The position numbers and the translations under genes were made by a program. The notes beneath the pieces were generated by a model. It saw nothing but the letters and a program-made list of their open reading frames with translations, ran no database searches and was not told the DNA's origin. 64,000 bases of DNA from NCBI GenBank assembly GCA_034770075.1, contig JAVJAP010000141.1, positions 558,001-622,000 of the forward strand. The letters are read 5' to 3'. Source of the stretch: Aralia elata (lineage: Eukaryota; Streptophyta; Magnoliopsida; Apiales; Araliaceae). Below, in pieces: positions 58,647-64,000 of the stretch. How positions within the stretch are numbered: position 1 is the stretch's first letter; every line of letters starts with the position of its first letter.

Positions 58647-59355
58647 CAGTCTGAAAACAGTACCGTGGAATTACGGGGGAGTATCAGAGGAGGTGGCCAG
58701 TTGTGCTTCGGTAACATCAAGGAGGAATCCTTTATATCTTCCAGGACGAGTCCTTGAGAGCAAAGAGAAGAGGAACGAAAGGATATCCGAGGAGAAAGCT
58801 GTAGAATTCTTAAGGAAGATGAATCATCCAGAAGCGAGGGGGATCAAGGTATTGAGCGAGGAATCGACCGTGACATCGATCATGGATTTGGTATTATCAT
58901 CTGACGATCACTAAAGAATTCTGGCCAAAGTCTTGGAAGAGGCACACATTCCCAAGGTGATTAGCAAAGAAGGGTTCGGCCATCTAGTGGACCATCTGTT
59001 AGAAAACAATGTAATATCGTTCACAGATGATGATATCCCCAAAGAAGGAAGGGGGCATCAGAAACCGTTGCATATTGCGGTAATCTCATCAGGATATGTT
59101 ATGAATGGGGTGCTAATTGATAGGGGATCAGCATTGAATATCTGTCCATTTAGTACATTGGAAAAAATGAATGTCAATCCCAAGCGCCTGCGGGCCAGTT
59201 ATGTGGTGGTGTGAGCTTTTGACGGATCCCGAAAGGATACGATGGGGGAAATAGAATTGCCTGTGGAAATAAGGCCTTGTACTTTCGACATTTCATTCCA
59301 AGTCCTGGATATCGCGGCAAGTTATAACATGTTATTGGGAAGGCCGTGAATACAC
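58618..59355 (+). pseudogene. Protease region of the Tat/Ogre-like polyprotein
   Basis: Read in the frame of 58618: ISSLKTVPWNYGGV, VEFLRKMNHPEARGIKVL, then a retropepsin-like core near 59100-59160 (GVLIDRGSALNICP) and a second core part (YNMLLGRP) near 59325-59345. The usual Asp-x-Gly-Ser box is present with Arg at x. Stops at 58912 (for Gln), 59212 (for Arg) and 59348 (for Trp) are each one transition from the expected codon. Confidence 0.8.
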
Positions 59356-60170
59356 ATGGTTGGGGCAGTTCCCTCTACGCTACACCAGCAAATTAAGTTT
59401 ATCATCGACGGGAACCTGGTGACGGTCTCTGCGGAGCATAATGACCCTTCTCCTTACAGGAATGGCCTGCCGGTGATTGATTTGGACGAGACGGTGGTGC
59501 CCGCCAGTTTTCAGGCACTGGAAATCAATACTCCCCACTACAGATGTCTGGGGGCTCCAGTCGTGAAACCTAAGGTCTCTCCTGAACTTACCTTTGTTGC
59601 TAGAGAAATGATGAAGATGAAGTTTCGACCTGGGCAAGGGTTAGGAAAAAACAGTCAAGGAATTACTGAGCCTATTCAACTGCCCAATCAGATAGGCAAG
59701 GCAGGGTTGGGATATTATAGAGGCATGTCACGGAAACACTCTCAAAGGGAAACCCCAACTCGACTGGCCGAAAGTCTGATGCCAAAAATCAACAAGGAAC
59801 AAGGTACTGGCGAGACTATGTCTGAAACAGGAGGTGGAAAATTAACCCCCACAAATGATGAGTCAGCCAAAAAGGAGAGTTTTCTGCAGGAGGTCATGCA
59901 ACAGTTTGAAACCAAGTGTTATATCCTTGGACAGTCAGTAGGCGGTGGAAAAGGGAAGGATGTTGCCACGCCGTCAAGAGCCCAACAGAATGTGCATGTC
60001 ATCAATTGGTCGGGGCTGACTATTGCTGAAGAGGTTATGAAGAAGGGCCAATGCGATGTAGATGTAGTCATCGAGGAAGTTTTCGATGCGAAGCCGCCTT
60101 TCATCTGTCGCATTCCGGCCGATCTGACCATCGATAACTAGACAATGGAGCCAGTAATATCCAAACGAGG
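59356..60170 (+). pseudogene. G-patch-containing linker after the protease, up to the intron donor
   Basis: This is a continuous frame to a TAG at 60139-60141 and then on to 60170. Residues about 86-120 carry FRPGQGLGKNSQGITEPI and GKAGLGYYRG, the glycine pattern of a G-patch, an RNA-binding module known next to retroviral-type proteases. The rest is low in motifs. The stop stands where Trp is likely (DN-stop-TMEPVISKR). The segment ends at a GT donor at 60171. Confidence 0.7.
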
Positions 60171-60342
60171 GTAAAATATGGCGGCAGGGTGGTATACCCC
60201 GGATGGTGGGGGATGAATAGATACCAGTTTTTGTCCCTTATTTTAAATTTTGCATGGTTATGTTATTTTGTCATGTTATTTTAAAGATGATCATTGTGGG
60301 AAAACGACTTATATATATGACAAATATTTTGTTTCATGTCAG
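60171..60342 (+). other. Candidate intron between protease and RT (Ogre-type)
   Basis: The donor is CGAGG|GTAAAAT and the acceptor TTTCATGTCAG|TTG, length 172. Joining changes the frame from that of 59356 to that of 60254, exactly as needed to continue into RT. The region is AT-rich with in-frame stops. An intron at this place is a known feature of Ogre elements. No RNA evidence is available here. Confidence 0.6.
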
Positions 60343-62060
60343 TTGTACCAATTTGAGTATTTCTTGCCTAACAAACGATATTTCAAATTTGAAAGATGAC
60401 TATGATTTTGATATTGAGCTGGATTTTGATTTAATGGGCATTGAGCAGGATGAGACAGATAATGACGACACGCCTGGCGAGATCAAAGGATGGGTCGAAG
60501 ACAAACCCAAACTCAACTTAAACCAAACCATCACCATAAATATCGGAACCCCTGACAAACCCAAAGAGCTCAAGATACGGACAGACCTGACCCCTAGCCA
60601 AAAAACAGAACTAACCGAGTTGTTAAGCCAATATGAGGATGTTTTTGCCTAGTCTCATGAGGACATGATCGGATTGTCCACCGATATCGTGGTACACCGG
60701 TTGCCCATCAAGGAGGGTTTCAAGCCTGTCAAGCAGAAACTAAGAAAGCTAAAACCGGAATGGAGCTTGAAGGTAAAGGAAGAAATCGTCAAACAGTTCA
60801 AGGCTAGAATCATTATGGTGTCCACTTACCCGGAATGGCTGTCCAATATAGTCCCAGTGGCCAAGCCTGGAGGGAAGGTAAGGGTATGTGTCGACTATAG
60901 AGATCTGAACAAGGCCAGTCTCAAGGACAACTTCCCAGTGCCTTTTATACACATCCTGGTGGATAACACAGCCCAATACGAGATGTACTCTTTCGTTGAT
61001 TGCTTTGCGGGGTATCATCAGATAATGGTGGCAGAGGAAGACCGGGAGAAGACCGTTTTCATCACCCCTTGGGGCACCTTCTGCTACAGACGATTGGCCT
61101 TCGGTCTCATAAATGCGGGGGCTACTTATCAGAGAGCCATGATGGCCCTGTTCCATGACATGATGCACAAGGAGATAGAGGTCTACGTGGATGACATTAT
61201 CGTGAATTCGAAGGTAGAATCTGATCATATGACCCATCTCAAAAGGCTGTTCGATCGGCTCAGAAAATATAATTTGAAGCTCAATCCGGCAAAGTGTGCT
61301 TTCGGAGTGCAGTCGGGCAAGCTTTTGGGATTCCTGGTTAGTAATCGGGGCATTGAGTTGGATCCGGCGAAGATTAAGGCCATTGTGGATATACCAACAC
61401 CTCACACAGAAAAAGAGATCAGAGGATTTATGGGAAGAATAAACTTCATCAGCCGCTTCATATCCCACTTGACAACTACATGCGAGTCGATTTTTAAACT
61501 GTTAAGGAAGGATGTCTCCCAATAGTGGAATAAGCAATGCCAGAAAGCCTTTCAGACCATTAAGAAGCAGCTGACAGAAGCACCGATGCTGGTACCCCCG
61601 AAGGATGGGATCCCTCTATTTATGTATATATCGGCCAATGCCATTGCAATGGGATGTATGCTGGGATAGAAGAATGAATCAGGCAAAGAGCAGGCCATCT
61701 ATTACTTCAGCAAGAGATTTAGCCGATGTGAACAGAATTACACCCAATCGAAAGGACCTGTTGTGCTCTGGCGTGGGCCGCAATGAGATTACAGCACTAT
61801 CTGCATGGGCACACCACGTACCTGATATGGAGGATAGACCCCCTGAAGTATATCTTTGAAAGGCCCATGCTGAATTGTTGATTGTCAAGGTGGCAGTTAA
61901 TCTTACAGCAGTTCGACATCGTGTATGTAACTCAGAAAGCCATGAAAGGGCAAGGAATTGCAGATCAGCTATCAGAAATGCCAGTAGGGGGGATGGAGCC
62001 TTTAGAAACTCCTTTGCCGGGCGAAGACGTATTCTGGATCTTACACACGAGATACGATGA
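60343..62060 (+). pseudogene. RT and first RNase H of the Tat/Ogre-like element
   Basis: An acidic lead-in (DDYDFDIELDFDL), LTPSQKTELTELLSQYEDVF, then RT with KVRVCVDYRDLNKA, YSFVDCFAGYHQI, an intact YVDD (61184-61195) and KLLGFLVSNRGIELDPAKI. The first RNase H follows (61525-61860) and continues toward QFDIVYVTQKAMKG. Lesions: TAG near 60650 (for Trp), TAG near 61524, TAG near 61668 (for Gln), a one-base loss near 61743, TGA near 61880 (for Arg). RT catalysis copies the RNA; this copy is dead because of the stops, although its active-site motif is whole. Confidence 0.9.
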
Positions 62061-63779
62061 CAAATGGCAGTTCTAGAAGTTGTATTTTGATGGTGCCATG
62101 AATGCCGAAGCGGCAGGAGCCGGTGCAGTCCTGGTATCTATCACCGGAGAGCAATACCCCGTGGCCACTAAATTGCAGTTCAGTAACTCGAATAACACAG
62201 CTGAATATGAGGGATGTATATTGGGACTCCGTTTTGCCCGCAATATGGGAGTGAAGAGACTAGCGGTGTTCGGGGATTCGGAGCTGGTGATCAGACATGC
62301 GACCAGGGAGTATAGCACGAAGGAGCTCCGGTTGCTTCCATACCACCGATGTGTTATCCAATTGATACGAGAATTTGAAGATATCGCTTTCCGACATATC
62401 CCCCGGGGACGAAATGATTTTGCCGATGCATTGGAAACTCTGGCTTCCTTAATCCACATAATCAAAAACAGGGACGTTCCGTAGATTGAAATAGCGGTAC
62501 AGAATGCACCGGCCTACGAAGAACATGTGGCAGTATTATCGGAGGAGGTGGTTTTGCCAAAGCAGCCTTGGTATCACGACATAAGGGAGTATCTGAGGGA
62601 TAGATCCATTCCTGGCCAAGTAAGCTGAGCTGAGAGGTTGAGAATCCAAAAGATGGCAATGAAGTTTTATCTAAGCGGGGATTCACTGTACAAGAGGGAT
62701 GCCGGTTTGGGATTGTTGCGATGTGTAAATGAAACGTAGGCCCAAAAGATTATGGACGAAATACATGGTGGAGTGTGTGGGCCACACATGAGTGGACTGA
62801 TGCTGGCCAAAAAGATCTTGAGAACGGGGCATTATTGGTTAACACTGAAGGCCGACTGCGATGATCATGTCAAACGATGTTACCAATGCCAGGCGCACGG
62901 CAACGTAATCCATGCGCCTCCCAATAAACTGCATTGTATAACCTCCCCTTGGCCATTCTCAATGTGGGGTATGGATGTAATCGGACCAGTAGAGCCCAAA
63001 GTAAGCAACGGACACCGATTTATCTTCGTCATGATTGATTACTTCACTAAATGGGTAAAAGCAGGTTCTTTCCCTAAAGTAACTCAGGAGATCATCATTG
63101 GTTTCATCAGGAATAATGTCATTTGCCGATACGGGCAACCTGAGGTCTTAGTCTCCGACAATGCCAAGAATTTGAACAATGCCCTCATGAAGGAATTATG
63201 TGACCAGTTTAAGATCAAACATCTCAATTCTGTCATTTACCGTCCTAAGATGAATGGGGCAGTGGAGGCTGCAAATAAGAATATCAAGAAGATCATGGCG
63301 AGAATGTCCGCCAATCATCGGGGATGGCCGGATCTGCTACCTCTCACCTTGCTGGCGTACAGAACGTCGGTGCGTACTTCTACAGGGGCAACCCTTGCGC
63401 TTTGGTATACAGAATGGAGGCTGTTCTGCCAGTTGAGGTTGAGATGAAAGGAGGGTGGATGCAAAGTCGGTACGACCAATTGGCCCTAATTGATGAAAGG
63501 AGGGTGGCTGCTGTTTTGCACGGTCAGTTATATCAGCAAAAAATCTCTCGATCATACGACAAAAAGATAAGACCTCGGAAGTTCAAGGAAAATGACCTAG
63601 TGCTAAAAAGAGTCCTGTCTTGTCAAGACGAAGCCAAAGGGAAGTTTGCCCTGAACTGGGAAGGACCTTTTGTGATTATGAAAGTGTTGTCCGGAGGAGC
63701 CATCATATTGCTAGAGATGGATGCTGAGGTGTTTCCACAACCCATCAATTCGGACTCGGTGAAGCGGTTCTACGCTTAA
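62061..63779 (+). pseudogene. Second RNase H and integrase of the Tat/Ogre-like element
   Basis: The archaeal-type RNase H (62080-62480) shows LYFDGAMNAE, NNTAEYEGCI, FGDSELVI and NDFADALETLA. The integrase (62640-63779) has the zinc module (IHGGVCGPHMSG, CDDHVKRCYQCQ), a catalytic triad MDVIGP, VSDNAKN and GAVEAANK, and ends NWEGPFVI and SVKRFYA with a stop at 63779. TAG near 62074 stands for Trp; other stops are near 62482, 62627 and 62736. A one-base loss near 63395 shifts the frame. There is no chromodomain, which fits the Tat clade. Confidence 0.9.
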
Positions 63780-64000
63780 AATCATCATTTCCTCCTCTTT
63801 CTTTGAAGAACAAACTACGTAGGACCGGATTTCCCGACTTGTGGGAGTACGTAGGCAGCTATCATGGCACGATCTATTTCCTTACAAAATAATACTTTCT
63901 CTAACCAAAACCGATTTCCAACAGCCAGAAAAACCTTCCTATACCCTCAAAACCATCCCGAAACCAGCCAGCTAATCAGCTTCATCTCAATGACATAACC
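63780..64000 (+). other. Non-coding region after pol, cut by the window
   Basis: It contains TGTGGGAGTACGTAGGCAGC (near 63840), a sequence I associate with the 3' noncoding part of Tat-like elements. No ORF. The 3' LTR must lie beyond 64000. Confidence 0.5.

Noticed and set aside
60749..61468. 239-aa minus frame opposite RT
   Set aside because: Exact shadow of the conserved RT frame on the plus strand.

Overview
This window is plant nuclear DNA made almost entirely of nested, decayed Ty3/Gypsy LTR retrotransposons. No host protein gene, rRNA, tRNA gene or CRISPR array could be supported. The plant origin follows from the element types: Tekay/Del-like chromoviruses with a C-terminal chromodomain and initiator-Met-type primer binding sites (PBS); Tat/Ogre-like elements with TGTAGACACCC LTR starts, a second RNase H, a protease-RT intron and an antisense extra ORF; and non-coding elements with tRNA-Asp-type PBS (TGGCGCCGTTGCCGGGGA). 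An angiosperm is certain and a eudicot is likely; the species cannot be told.

Layout. 1-5081: LTRs of a TGATGAGTGNG family in both orientations, with a palindrome of two arms of about 330 bp centred at 2624 and a 374-bp tandem duplication that contains the PBS. 5089-6275: Tat/Ogre gag relic. 6276-6967: unrecognised. 6968-12893: three LTRs of one Tekay-like family, two plus and one inverted. 12894-14082: unrecognised. 14083-20080: a Tat element with broken RT, RNase H and integrase, a solo LTR in its integrase, and a long antisense ORF of the Transposase_28 type. That ORF is cut at 20081 by a plus-strand Tekay element (LTR, leader ORF, gag-pol). The Tekay pol is interrupted at 26219 by a minus LTR deletion derivative and at 29967 by an LTR-internal-LTR-internal-LTR chain of a non-coding element. 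36601-46996: a run of LTRs, mostly minus. 47044-51294: an almost continuous minus-strand Tekay gag-pol whose RT lacks its catalytic core. 51640-54193: two LTR pieces meeting end to end. 54194-64000: a plus-strand Tat/Ogre-like element, cut by the window edge.

The most interesting signal lies inside the Tekay-like LTRs. Six diverged LTRs (F, E, B, C, D on minus, I on plus) share a candidate leader intron of about 490-760 nt with a non-canonical donor NAG|GCAAGT (CAT|GCAAGT in E). Its likely branch point is buried in the 3' arm of a short stem-loop, always 25-29 nt from a TTTNCAG-like acceptor. In one LTR the stem shows a compensatory pair change. After the acceptor there is a 15-21 codon conserved segment rich in G and K that ends in a stop. 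A second covarying hairpin module occurs seven times in the internal regions of the non-coding element and could be a trans-packaging signal. Both are inferences from sequence pattern and have not been tested by search or experiment.
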